Below, piece by piece: positions 12,519-24,245 of a stretch of DNA of 64,000 nucleotides. This DNA comes from Diplosphaera chodatii (Eukaryota > Chlorophyta > Trebouxiophyceae > Prasiolales > Stichococcaceae). Position numbers and translations under genes: made by a program. Each line of letters begins with the position of its first letter. The first letter of the stretch is position 1. The stretch lies in contig JAALGY010000051.1 in the NCBI GenBank assembly GCA_032358165.1, forward strand, positions 558,001 to 622,000, written 5' to 3'. Below the pieces are notes generated by a model. The model saw only the letters and a list, made by a program, of their open reading frames with translations. It did no database searches and was not told the DNA's origin.

Positions 12519-12809
12519 CAGCAGAGCAGCTGCAGCTGAGCTGTGATGATAGTTGTACTGACACTTGACTTGCTCTGGGCACCTTTCTGAAGCTGAAGAG
12601 CTCGCAAAGCAGACAGCAAGCACAAGCATGGGGGCAACCTCCAAGTGAACGCGCATTCCATCGATGCAAGACACCCGACCCGTTCGAAATCTATTGGCGG
12701 TCCCCTCCGTGCTGAAGCTTGCTCGACGGAATGCTTGCCTGATGTACATACGCCTCAGCGCCAGACTTGCACCTCATCATATTAGCGGCTCACCACTCAC
12801 TGCGTGCCC

Positions 12810-14263
12810 TCAGAGGAAGTCGTCCTCGTAGTCTTCTGTCATCGCTGCATTGGACTTCATGTTCTCTGCCTGTACAGAGTGCAATGCAATGCTACCAATC
12901 AGTTGCCTGCGATTCCTGGCAACATTTGCCAGTCCAGGGCAGCTGGTGTATGCATCAGATGCAGCTACACAAGGCGCATCATCAACAATCTGCAGTGCAC
13001 CGGGGCTTGCGCACCTGCATGAGGGAACTGTAGGACCGCAGCTGCTCGCTGTGCTGCCGCTCCTCCCGCGCCGCCTTCTCGGCAGCCCGGGCCTCCTGCG
13101 CCTCCTGCTTCCGCTGCTGCCGCACCTCCTGCACTTCACGCGGCCATCATGCTGAGCTGAGGTCGTCCCACCAGGTGCCACAGCAGACAGGTCAGACTGT
13201 AGCTCCGACTCATGCAGATGGAGAGGCAGCACTCAGCTCATGTCTGTTGTGTGCAGTTATAGCTGTGCAAACATTTGAAAACAGCGAGCATATGGATGCG
13301 AGCACCTGGTCATATGCATCTCGCCGGCTGGCAAGGTCGGGGTTCTCCTCCCGCTTCGTGCGGTTCAGCCGGTTGACGATGTCATTGTTGCGCTTCTCGA
13401 CCTTGGTCTTGCGCACCGCCTTGCGATCATGGAAGCTGACCTGTGCGCATAACAGCCCTGAGTTGCAGATTTGGCGCAGCTTGCGGTTCGTATCTCACTG
13501 CCAATATACAGGAGACTGTCATACAAGGCTCGAACCCTGTCACACGACCTTGCGTCAAGAATGTCCGCAGACCAACACCCCTCGACGAAACAGCAAGATG
13601 CCCACCTGGCCGACCTCCATCGATGCTGTCTTGCGGAGATTTGCCCACGGCGTGTACACAATGCTCACATTGTTCAGCTTGCATCCCTGAATGCTGTTTT
13701 GCTTCACCTGCTCGAGGACAAGCTCAATGTCTTCACGTATAGCCCTTGCATGTGGGAGGTTGCTCACAGCTGCTAGGTGCTCGCTCGCAGCCACACCGTG
13801 GGTAGTTTTTGAACGTGTAGCTCGGTCAACCAGCCAGGGGGATGCGCACCAACTGGCAGCAGTCCTCCAGGGTCTCTGCAGGAATGGCGTCGATGTCTGT
13901 GCCCTCAGGCAGCCGCAGGTACACGTGTGCCGAGGACAGATCGTCCACGTGGAACCTGCACCGGGGGGAGGGTCCATCAGGAGAGCCTGTTGTTGGGGCA
14001 TGCAGGGTCCTGATGTGACGTGCTTGCACCACCGCAGACAGGTAAACACTGGGAAGTTGCCCCTGCTTGGGCAGCGTAGCTCACGTGCGATGCCTTCTGA
14101 TGTGTGTTGAGCAGGGGATCAGCTGCACAACAAGGACGCACCAGATATCATTTGGCAGGCCATAGCGGATGAGGTCCTCATTCTCGAACTTATCCCGGCC
14201 CATGTATATGAGCCAGTCCTCGCCGCCGTGCTGACACCCGCGCGGCTCAAAGAAGAACACCAT
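12810..14263 (-). CDS. CCDC25: CCDC25 homologue (NFACT-R/DUF814 domain protein)
   Basis: A small conserved eukaryotic protein. The N-terminal domain is related to the RNA/tRNA-binding NFACT-R fold, and the human protein has been reported as a membrane sensor of extracellular DNA. The ATG is at 14261-14263 and starts MVFFFEPRG. Exon 1 continues with [20 protein letters not shown]. The following exons give [18 protein letters not shown] (about 13965-13900), [20 protein letters not shown] (about 13700-13640) and [11 protein letters not shown] (about 13620). A charged coiled-coil segment follows, [20 protein letters not shown] (about 13410-13350), and then a Glu/Arg-rich helix (about 13140-13020). 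The tail ends EDYEDDFL, and the stop is at 12810-12812. Order and length match the about 208-residue human protein. The gene is divergent from the oil-body protein gene. Confidence 0.88.
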
Positions 14264-15105
14264 GCCCTTGACGCCGCGGCTGCCGCAGCACCGGTTTCCA
14301 CAGCCGCGATTGCTGTGGTCGCCCTGCCTAGACAGCCGCAGCGGTGGCAGAGCGCGGGATGCAGCTGCTGCCGCCGTGCGTACTGTCACAGCGCGACGAT
14401 TTCCGCCGCCTTGTGGCGTCTGCTGCCGCGACTGTCAACCTGCAGCGGCAACACGCCCAGCTGCAGTGGCCAAATGCTGTGGCGCGTGATTGCCTTGTAG
14501 CGCGCCTGCGAACGAGATGTGGGTTTGCCCGACTACCCCCTCTGAAGGTAGGTGCTGCTCGCCAGTTCAAGTTTCGATGAACCGCAGGGCTGCAAAGCAT
14601 AGACAGCAACTGTCAGCATCAGCCGCCGGACTGCCGAGCATGCTGTAAGCATGTGTGTGACATGATCCCAGATGCTGCGTCGATGCAGCAAAAGCTGAAG
14701 TGCCAGACGCATTGAGACACTGGATGCACGATGCAGGAGTCACGAACCTCAAAGCCGCACAGATCAGCAGGTGGATGATGCGACTAGGCTCACGAGTAGC
14801 TTGTGTGCAATCCGTCACTGAGGCGTTGCCGGTGCTGCAAATGGGAGTGATAGCAAATCCTGCACACACGAGATCAATACAAAGCGGCAATGCAACGCTG
14901 CTCGCTGCAGCAGCGCACATGCATGCTGCACTTGAGCTCTTTTCGCCGCAGGGTGTGCTGGAGAGTTTCTGCAGCATCGAGGACGAACCTGCCCGCATGC
15001 CTGCGCCAGTTCATCGGTTCCATCGGTGACATGTCGCTGAGCTTCAGCTTCGACACACCCGCAGGCAAGGTAACAGCAGGCGGTTCTGCAGCTGACGGCG
15101 GCACC
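14264..15105. other. Intergenic region between CCDC25 and oil-body protein genes
   Basis: This is the divergent promoter region. An open plus-strand frame at 14344-14580 (MQLLPPCVLSQRDDFRRLV…) ends at a gtaggt donor-like site and reads somewhat like protein. It could be a 5' exon of the downstream gene or chance. A second in-frame ATG for the oil-body gene is at 15031. Confidence 0.3.
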
Positions 15106-17156
15106 ATGGCGAGCAGCGATGCCATTGCCAAGGGACCAGGCCAGGTGCGCGCGGCAGATTTATGTGAGCAATACCGGTGCAGCAAGCGCAGAGTGCTTAC
15201 TGTGACAATGACATTCAACCTTAAATTTACTTGCAACAGTCGCACTGAATGAAAGCTTGAATCCGCCGATCAGTGGTGGAAGGGCATCGAAGTGCATGCC
15301 AGCGCATGACTACATGCTGAGGCTTCCCGGCACAACCTGGACACAGACAGCGCGACATCTGCTCACAAATGCATATGAGCACGAGAAACGAGCAATACTG
15401 CATCGATAGACGTGGTGCGTTTGCCACGAGCAGCCATCGACGCCGGAGGACATCCCGGGCGAGGACAAGCACCTGGCCAGCCGGCTGCGGGGCGCGGCGG
15501 AGGGCGCCCTCCAGGGCTTCGCGCCCATCCGGGGCATCCACCAGCACGTGTGGCATTCCCCTTGGTCCTTGTCTCAGCCAGACAGAGTGGTGTAGGCCGC
15601 CGCCTGGCGCCGCTGTCACGCCCATGGCGAGCTGCAGCCCATCGTGTGTAGCAAGCGCACCGTCCACAGCGTCAGACCATCGCTGCTCGTTGTGCTGTTT
15701 ATACGATGCACAATGCCACTGCAGGTCTGCGGCTTCCATGTGTATGCCCATGACTTCACACGGCAGGTGGGCTGCAACGCTGGCATATGGTCATTTGAGC
15801 AATCCCATGTGTAGCAGCTCGCATACCACTGTCGTGCTGTGCTTGGCTGCGGCTGGCAGTACCTCGAGATCCAGACAACATCCTCCTGCCTGCAGGTCGA
15901 GGCGCATCACTATTGCAGGTAGCCTACTTGTTCTGCATGTGGCAGCTGGATGACATCATGGACACCATTATCTGACGACAGGGTTCAGTTCGACAAACTG
16001 CCTCATGCACTGCAGTCATATCAATGAGGAGATGCGGCAATGCATCATATATGGTGAGTCGACAAGGTGCATGTGAGACTGGTCTGGGTTATACCACAGC
16101 ATGTGGTGGGCAAGATACCACGCCCAGGGAGTGCATATGCTGCAGATAGCGACAAGTCCAATGCTCGCCTGATCGGCATCGAGTACATCATCTCACGCCG
16201 CCTGTTCGAGGGCCTGCCGGCTGACGAGAAGAAGTTCTGGCACTCACACGAGCATGAGGTCTGGGACCTTACGCTGCCGCGCCTGGCATGCATGCAAGTT
16301 CACCACAGCTAGTGTTTGTGGGGGCATGCCAGCTCGCCACTCAGCCTGTTTCGTTTCCAGCACCTACTCTGCTGTATTGTACAGCCCAGTCTGCAGCAAT
16401 CGACTCGCGCCTGCTGTGCTGTGCTGCAGGTCATGTCAGGCATGTTGGTCGCCCCCCGTGTGCCAGAGCCAGCTGAGCGACTGGAGATGGCCTCCCTCGT
16501 TGACACGTACCAGTCACCCCACTCATGATTCTGCATGTTTGGCAGCGGCCTGACCCGGTCTGCATGCATGATCCACGTGCAATGCCTTTCAAATGTCTCC
16601 ACACATCTGCCAGCTTGTTCACCTGCTGCGTAGGTATGGCAAGACCATCCACACATGGCAGTATGACAGGGGAGACACACTGCCACTGGGTAGGTCTTCA
16701 CCAGTGTGAGTGTGGCTCCTGCTCTGCCATGAGGCGTCTGACCGCTGACGCTGCAAGCATGCAGTGCAACGGCCCGTTCCTCCTCCTGCAGGCCCGCCGC
16801 AGCTGATGATGGCGCTCACAGAGGACGGCATGCTGGACCCAGCGCTGGTCAAGAAGCGCGACGCAGATTACGGCATCAGCACAGAGGCAACACGGCATCG
16901 CTGCATGTTCATGATGCAGTGCAGCAGCTCTCTGTTCTCCCACGACATGGCTACATTTTGGCATGCTGTCCTCGCTCAGCTGTTGCATACAACGGTTGGC
17001 TTGAACACATCGCAGGCAAAGAAGAAGGCGCGGCAGAGCAGCATCACGCCGCCGACGAGTCTGCCGGAGGGCTGCGACCCATGGAAGAATGGCCGCAAGG
17101 CGCCACAGCTCCAGGCGGAGGAGGTGGATGTCAAGATGCCTAGCAACTTTGCATGA
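15106..17156 (+). CDS. OBAP1: Oil-body-associated protein (DUF1264)
   Basis: A homologue of plant OBAP1, a protein of seed oil bodies needed for normal lipid-droplet size; in an alga it would be expected on lipid droplets. Exons join in phase: [13 protein letters not shown] (15106-15144), [18 protein letters not shown] through IRGIHQHV (about 15431-15550), [13 protein letters not shown] (about 15726-15768), VEAHHYC (about 15897), the block containing EEMRQCIIY (about 16020-16050), [20 protein letters not shown] through FWHSHEHE (about 16146-16257), [20 protein letters not shown] (about 16431-16510), [19 protein letters not shown] (16632-16688), [20 protein letters not shown] (about 16793-16886) and the tail to the TGA at 17154-17156. 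The family start is usually near MASSD; an in-frame ATG at 15031 would add 25 residues. The stretch 16887-17015 is either a GC-AG intron or a 43-residue insertion. Confidence 0.87.
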
Positions 17157-17540
17157 GTGGTGGTGGTTCTGCACATTTGGCAGCCTTCTTCCTGTTAGCA
17201 GTGTACTACGCTTGGCATCGCACGACTGATAAGGGGTGGCAGTAGGGCGCCCGTGTCCGCCTCAGCAGACAGTTGACGTTGTTCAGTATGCAAGTAGTCA
17301 AGGGTTGTGGAGAACTGCAGCAGCTAGTAATGTCCCACCGTCAGCAGATGGGTGTCTACAGCCTTGAAACACAATAGCGGTCATGGAGTGGTGCACTTGC
17401 AAAGGGTGCTGTTGGTGACACATCCGCCAGCAGGTTGGCCGTAGTCTTCCACCAATAGCTCAACCTTCATTGCCCTTATATGAATCCTGGTCCTGCACCC
17501 AGACTATCCTGTCTTACCCAACATCTGCTGGCACCCTGGT
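17157..17540. other. Convergent 3' region
   Basis: Between the stop codons of the oil-body protein gene (+) and the RINT1/MAG2 gene (-). No exon recognised; presumably both 3' untranslated regions and terminators. Confidence 0.35.
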
Positions 17541-20500
17541 TTACAGCCGCTGGCTGAGCACGCGGCGGGCCTGCTGTCCCGTGAGGCGCCCCGCGCCCGC
17601 CGCGCGAACCGCCGCCAGCCCCGCCTCGGGCGCAGCATCCAGCGCCGCTGCCACCTCAGCTGCCTGCACGTGCATGTTGCAGTGTCGGGTGTCCGTGCAT
17701 GGTGGAGCTCCATGCACACAGCAGCCCGATTGCGAAGTCATGGCACATCCACTAGCAAGATTGTGAGCCACATCTTGCCATCCAAGTTTTGCACCCCGGT
17801 GCAATGTCATCACCGGCAGAGTCATGCAACACGGCCCGTGCAGCAAGATTGGGGAAGGCGAAGACACGCACACGCTTTGGAGAGCCTGCCAAGCCTGATC
17901 ACAATGACGTGAAGTACGACATCTGCAATCCATCATCAGGCAACTCACATTCACGCCAATACCTGATCTTGTGGCACGACTCACATGGTCGGCAGGCAGC
18001 GTCAGCAGCGTCGCAGCATCGGCCAGCTCCCGGAAGTGGGCCAGGGGCCGCCGGGTGTAGGGCGCCAGCAGCGCCGCCACCGCCTGCACATCCCGCCCAA
18101 ACTGCGCGGCGCCCTGCAGCATGACCATTGCACACACGGCGATGTCTATTAGTCAATGGTACCAGGCGTAGTTGGTGAGTACCAGGCCCAACCATCGAGG
18201 GGGGCTGCAACAGCAACACAAGTTAGCCCACCTGTGGGGAGAAGGCGGCCTCAGTGGCGACGTCATTGTAAAGCGTGCGGTTGAGAGCCACTGCCACAGC
18301 GCGCCACACCTGCACCAGCAGCACCAAACCCCTAATTTTGCACCCGAGATGTGGCTGGCAGCCTGTCAACAGCTGCCCATGTCACGATAGGGTGTATGAT
18401 GCACGGTAAACATGTGTCTGTCGCCATTGGGAGCAACCAAACGACAGCAGGCAGTCGTCGGCGGCGGCGCACCTCCCGGAATGCGACCGCGTCCAGGTGC
18501 GCCGAGAGCCGGGCCAGCCCCTCCGCAGCCGCGGTGATGGCCGGCGCCAGCCGCTGCGACACCTCGCCCTCCTCCCTGCATGCACAGCAACCCTTGCTGC
18601 GTGACAACCAGAGCGTGTGCGTGGCAGAGGGCAGACAGGCAGCCATGACACCGCCTCGTCACACGCTCAGCCAACCTGATGGGCAAACCAGCACCCAATT
18701 TCAGAACTGATGAACAGCGCGCCTAATCAGTCAATCCTGCGCCATTCATCATCTGCAAGTGCGCTGCTGGTCTGATATGCAGCACAGTACAATGAAGGGG
18801 TGCCAAGGCGAATGCCGGTCCCACGGTCCGTGCTCACCCCTCCGCAGTGGATGCAAAGGCGTCCAGGTTGAGGCGGTAGCCCTGCGCGGATTTGGAGAAG
18901 GCGGCCGCCAGGGCCTTGGCCAGCTTCAGGCCCCACTCGCGGCGGAAGGCGGCAAACTGCGCGGCCTCGCGCTCGAAGCGGCCGCCGCGCCGGCGCGGTG
19001 TGCCCACATCCTCGCTGCTGACCGCCGACTCGTTCTGCGCACCGAACCACGCCGTTCGTGCATCTGCTCTGCTGAGTGCGCCCATGGTGACCCCTGGGCA
19101 TGCGTACAGCCGCCTGAACGCCGTGCTGGCCTGCCACCATGCAGGCTGGGACAGTGTGTCCATGCTGGGCCCAAAGAGCAGCAGCGCAGGCCCTGCTGCA
19201 GCTGGTGTTGCGACAGCCTGGCCCTGTGAGCGACCCATCCGCGCAGCCGCCGGCAACCCGGCCGCACCTGCAGGTCCAGCAGCAGCAGCGGGGCGGGCCC
19301 CTCGCGCAGGTGGTGCTCCAGGAAGTGCGCGCAGCAGACCAGGGCGGCCAGGCGGGGGCCCCACTCCGGCCCCGCGATGTCCCTGTACGCGGACGCCTGC
19401 TCCGCCGCCCGCCCCAGCCGCCGCAGCACCTCCCTCACCACCTCCTGTTGCGCAGGACCCAACACGGTGGGCAGCAGCGAGATGGGGCATTGGCAATTCG
19501 TCTGTTGGTCGCCCTGCCCGAAGTCCCAGCACTTGGCGGCGCCCGGCGCCGCACAGGACCTGGTGGTGTGGGCCTGGGCCTGGTGCTCCTGGTCAACAGT
19601 GTTTGCGAGCTCAACAGATGTGCTGTCTAATCAGCAACAAGCACATACGAGGCACACACGAGGCACATACTCGCAGTGCCGATGTGCCCAGTGTCAGATG
19701 CAGTCGATAGCGAAGACAGGTGGCTTGCGAGAGATCAACGAACTGCGCTCTGTACCTGCGGCACTGCGGTCAGGTAGGCGCGGCGCTGGTGCAGCAGAGG
19801 CAGCCAGCCCGCGCGCTTTACGCCGCCGTTCACGGTGCCGAGCACAGCGTCCGCGGCCACCGACGGCCAGAACTCCTGGCGCCAGGCCTCCAGCCTGCGC
19901 GTAAGACAGCAGCCGACACCGTCGGGAGCCACCCGCTGCACACGCCAGACATTTGTGCCCCATCCTGCCATACTGCTGCCTGTCCTGTTGCGTGCGCAGG
20001 CGTGGCCTCCGGTGGAGCGCCACTGCGGGAGCGCCCAGCGGCAGGTGGGCAGACCGCCAGGCGGGGCCTCCCCCTGCAGCGAGCCGGGCTGACCGGCACA
20101 CGGAGGCGCCCGCGCCCCGGGCACCACCATTACACACCCGGATGCGGGCGACGCCGGCTCGTCGTCAAGGTCCATGCCGGCCCACCATGCGTCCAGCGGC
20201 TGCCAGGCCTGCGGCGCGTCCAGCGCCTCGCCCACGGCGTCCATCGCCTCGGCCCGCTCGGCCGCGAGCCACGCCTCCTGCCACTCGCCGTCCTGTGTGA
20301 GCTTTCCGGTGACAGTCACAAGTGGCGATGGATGGCATGCATGGCTGTGTGCCTGCCTAGTTCTGTCGCTGCACTCAACCTGTATGGCCCACCTATGAGC
20401 ATCGCACACTCGCCTGCATCCTCATGGCATGGGTTTAACATAGTGGACCCATCAAGCCGCAGGGTCAGGAACATGCCTCGAAGACGACTGTGAGGCAGCC

Positions 20501-22933
20501 TTCAGCGGCGGCGAGCCCTGGCAGCTCGTCATCCCCTTCGTCCAGGGTCGCATCCACGCTTACGCCCCGCAGGGGTGCGAGCTGGCGCTCGAATGCCGCT
20601 GCAGCTGCTGCAAAGTGCGCCCACAGGCTGGCGTCAGCAGCGCCCTCCGCCAGCAGCCTCGGCAGCACGTGCTCCCGCAGCAGCACCTTGACCCCCTCCC
20701 GCACCGCCCGCGCAAACTCGAACTGCACGTGGCGAACCGCCATCGGCTGAGCAGGGACTCTGGCTGCACAGACATGCCGCCCCCTGCTTGATGTTGTAAT
20801 CGACGACCATTTGTTCACCATCTCCCCTTGATCCAAGTGAACTTGAGCTGCATGAAGCGGCGGCGCATAGCACCTGGATCGCGTAGGCGTTTGCGAGCTC
20901 GGCGACTTGCACTGCGGGCTGCAGGGGCGTGAGCGCCGGGCCCAGGTCTGACGCCAGCCGCACCGCCGTGGCGAACAGCCACTCCGGGCGGTCTGCGCGG
21001 TCGGTCGGCATGCCGCCGCCGCCAAAGTGGCGCCGCAGCCGCGCCACCAGCGGCGCGGCCAGCTCGGCGACGCCCCACAGCGGCGGCCCCTCCGCCTTCC
21101 GATCCTCCAGCTGCATAAACAGGGACCAGCGCTCGCATCCGTCTCAAGTCTGTGACGCTCAATTGGTTGATGGCCAAGCTCCCGGCATATGCAAGGTGCG
21201 CTCCACCGCTCGCGAGCTTCAGCTGTCTCACGGGCTCTGCCAACAAATGGATATCGTTTGGAGCACCTTCTCGAAGCTGGAGGGGTCGTCCGCTCGCTGC
21301 AGGGCGAACATGGCTGCCAGCAGCTGGCGCAGCGCGGCCAGCAGCGGCGGGGTCGCCCGCTCAAAAATGCGTGCCGCTGCCTTGGCGTCGACCGGCGCCG
21401 CTGCAGCGCCCGCTCCGCTGCTCGGGTCCGCCGCCGTGGCGATGGGCGGCGGCCAGCCGACCTGCTGCATGCTAGTGCAATCAGATGGAGCTCATGTGCA
21501 AGCACAGCTGCAAGCAAGGCGGTACGGCTGACGGCGGCGCTGCCCGGCCAGTGTTGCGCGGTCAGCAGCCTCACACGAGCCAGCGGTTGCTGTGCATGGC
21601 TGGCAGCTCTGCCCATGTTGGTCTGCCAAACCCAAGGAGTGTCGACCTGACAGTCATGGCCGGACGTAGACAAACAACTGGACGCGCCTCGGCGAGGCGC
21701 AGCTGCAGGGCGGCGAGCAGCGAGCCGTACAGGGCGTCGCGCACGGCGGTGGTGCGCCCCACCGCCTCGTCGGCGTAGCCCGCCAGGCACCAGGCCGCTG
21801 GCGACGCCGACGCGGCGCTCAGCTCCGTCGCCTGCAGCGCTCCGAGAACACCACTGGGTCAGCATGCAGCGGCTGCATCGTTTCTGTCATGCATGCGCAG
21901 GTGGACAGTTGTTGCATGGCCCACTGCGCCACGCAGACGCTGTGAGAGTGATGCATGCAGATGCCATGCTCAGTGCTGAGCGCATGCCAGCAGTCCATCC
22001 CCGCTCCTGCAGCCATCGCGCACCTGCTGTGACGCGCTCTCGTAGGCCGTGAGAGCGGCCTCCACGGCGGGTGCGTACGCAGCAGGGTCGCTGCTGGCCG
22101 CCTCAACGCGCCGCATCGCGCCCTCAGCGTGACGGTTCAGCCCCTGGAGCTCCTGTCGCATCCACCAAACCAGTGTACAGGGCTGCAGACGATCGCACCA
22201 GGCTACGACCTATACTCGCCACAGTAAACTCGCCAGTACATGGCTCTGCTGACGCTCACTACAGCAGGAGCAGAGCAGGTGCGCAAAACTTTCCATCTTG
22301 TGTGATGAGCAATGTGAACACGCTTATCCACCTGCAGCGCTTGCACGCTGGCGACGCCCGCGGTCAGCGCTTGCAGGTCCGCAGCCAAGCCCGGCAGCTC
22401 GCCCGGCAGCGGAGGCCCTGGAGCCGCATGGCCACCGCCCCATGCATCTGCATCCGCACGCGCGGCGGCGGCTGCAGCGCTCAACCGCTCCGCCAAGGCC
22501 TCACGAACCTGCCCATGAAACAGGCCTGTCGTCGATACTGATTGATGCCAACACCGTATGCTCCACACATGTCACGAGCGCTGTGACTTGCCAAAGTGCT
22601 ATGAGTAGAAGCAGCAATCTCAAAGGCTGTATCGAGGAATGAGACACTGCACAGCAAAAGCACTTGAGTGGCAGCTTGACAGACGGTCAGGTGACAGCTG
22701 GATACAGGGAGCCGATCACATAGACTAACCTGCGCTTGCTGGGCCGCAAGCTGCGCTGCTTCTGCCTGCAGCCGCTGCAGCCGTTGCGCTGGGTGCTCGC
22801 CGCCGCCCTGCGCCTGCTGATACTCTGCAGCGCCGTCCAGCTGCGCAGTCCCATACGCCTCGTAGCCGCTGTGCATGTTAATGGGCATGGCGCCGGCCAT
22901 GTCCGCATCGGCAGTCTGCATCGCCACCGCCAT
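17541..22933 (-). CDS. MAG2: RINT1/MAG2/TIP20 family vesicle-tethering protein
   Basis: A subunit of the Dsl1/NRZ-type tether that receives Golgi-derived COPI vesicles at the ER; the plant form is MAIGO2. The ATG at 22931-22933 starts MAVAMQTADADMAGAMPIN. The N-terminal exons form coiled coil, for example LQRLQAEAAQLAAQQAQ (about 22740) and REALAERLSAAAAAARADA (about 22480). Next are helical exons at about 22150-22000 and 21800-21690, then FERATPPLLAALRQLLAAMF (about 21360-21300). The RINT1 signature follows: PPLWGVAELAAPLVARLRRH then DRPEWLFATAVRLASDLGPA (about 21090-20900). Helical exons continue through 20750-20480, 20290-20160, 19900-19790, 19470-19270, 19050-18840, 18580-18460, 18310-18240 and 18120-17995. 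The C-terminal segment ends LTGQQARRVLSQRL, with the stop at 17541-17543. It is Ala-rich compared with plant members, as usual for GC-rich algal genes. The methyltransferase gene lies just upstream on the same strand. Confidence 0.78.
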
Positions 22934-23047
22934 GCCGGTGCTGCTGCGGGTACCTGCTGCCTCGCCGAGCAGGTTTCACGGCGCGAGAGCCGTGTCACCA
23001 GACGAGCTCCAGAGCGCCGGGCAGGGCGCGCTGCCGCTGGGCCCCGA

Positions 23048-24029
23048 TCACGGGGCGGCCAGCGTGAGGTGCAGCACGTGCATGCTGGGGTCGCGCCACT
23101 CGGGGTGCAGCTCTGCGGCGGGGACTTCCTCCGCCACCAGGCCGTAACGCGGCAGCAGCCCCACCGCCTCGTCTGTCACAGGCGGCCGCGACTCGAAGGC
23201 GAACAGGATGTGACTGCACCAGCAACAATGCATTTCCACTCTTGGGCCTCGTGGGCTGTACACAGCAGGCGTGCCGGGTACCTTGCAGCACTGGCACTTG
23301 ACGGCATTGTGTAACTGAGGGGCTGCTGCAGAGATGCACCTGTCTGGTCCGGACAGTGCTGCGAGGGTACTCAGCAGGGCCGGCAGGGCAGCACTGTCGT
23401 ACGCCACGTCTGAAGCCAGGATCAAGTCGAAGGGCGGCTGCAGGTGGCCAACAGGATGGCCCCACCACAGCTCTGCCGCCGTGGCACAGTTGCTCAGGTG
23501 GTTGTCCTACACAGCAATGTCGATGGCACAAATCGACATGCAATACGTGAACTGCACGCTGTGTGCGTCACCAGCACTTCTCGACGTATGTGCACGTATC
23601 TGACGCCATCTGCACTGCACCTGGATGTTGTGGCGCAGGCCCGGCAACACAGCCGCAAGATCTGTCAGCACAACTTGTGCCCCCAGTGCAGCTGCCGTAA
23701 GCCCGACTATGCCAACGCCAGCACCAACGTCAATGACCCGCTGCCCTTTTAGAGGCTGACTGCCTGCAGATTCATGAGTGCATGATCAATGCGCGGGCGC
23801 TGACGATGCTGCCATGCTTGCGCGTGAGAGAGGTGTCGCATCCTGGACCCTTTTATGCTTGTGAATACTAATCATTCTTGGTCTCACCTAGCGCCTTGGT
23901 GCTGTGCTCCAGGTAATGAGCAAGAACCAATCCTGCATCCCAGATCACAGCGCCAGCTTGATCTTCTAGGTGAGTCTGGTCAGCAATGCGCAGCTGGTTA
24001 TCGGCGATGGTGACAATCCTGACGGCCAT
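23048..24029 (-). CDS. METTL21-type protein lysine methyltransferase
   Basis: A SAM-dependent methyltransferase of family 16, whose members methylate lysines of chaperones and translation factors. Four introns' worth of splice sites agree in phase with five exons: 24029-23888, 23763-23621, 23506-23340 and 23213-23048, with a possible extra short exon between 23340 and 23213. Exon 1 gives MAVRIVTIADNQLRIADQTH and AGAVIWDAGLVLAHYLE. Exon 2 carries SAM-binding motif I, VIDVGAGVGIVGLTAAALG. Exon 3 has DLILASDVAYDSAALPALL, which includes the family's Asp-x-x-Tyr signature (DVAY). The last exon, HILFAFESRPPVTD through HVLHLTLAAP, closes the fold. The stop is at 23048-23050. The substrate cannot be told from sequence; VCP, Hsp70, eEF1A and eEF2 lysine methyltransferases are the relevant relatives. 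Confidence 0.8.
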
Positions 24030-24245
24030 GCGATGCTGTCGTGTGGAAAATGTGAGTGCATGACAGCACGCTCACAGGAACAGCTGCTGCTAAAACCCGC
24101 GTGCTGCAAAATGGCACTGGCTGTTCGCCTGTTCCCATCGATGCCACTGTCCACCACAGCGGTAGAGCTGCCTTGCCACCATCATGTCATATTGACGACA
24201 AGCATGTTGCTCCAAGTGTTGCAACTATGAGGATCCTCCTAGCAG

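Noticed and set aside
18834..19710. Overlapping long open frames on both strands
   Set aside because: They shadow the RINT1/MAG2 exons at 19470-19270 and 19050-18840. The exon frame reads as family sequence, the others are low complexity.
20465..21865. 466-residue minus-strand open frame, the longest in the window
   Set aside because: It lies in a different frame from the RINT1/MAG2 exons over the same region, is Arg/Ala/Ser-rich and shows no family motif; a shadow of GC-rich coding sequence and introns.
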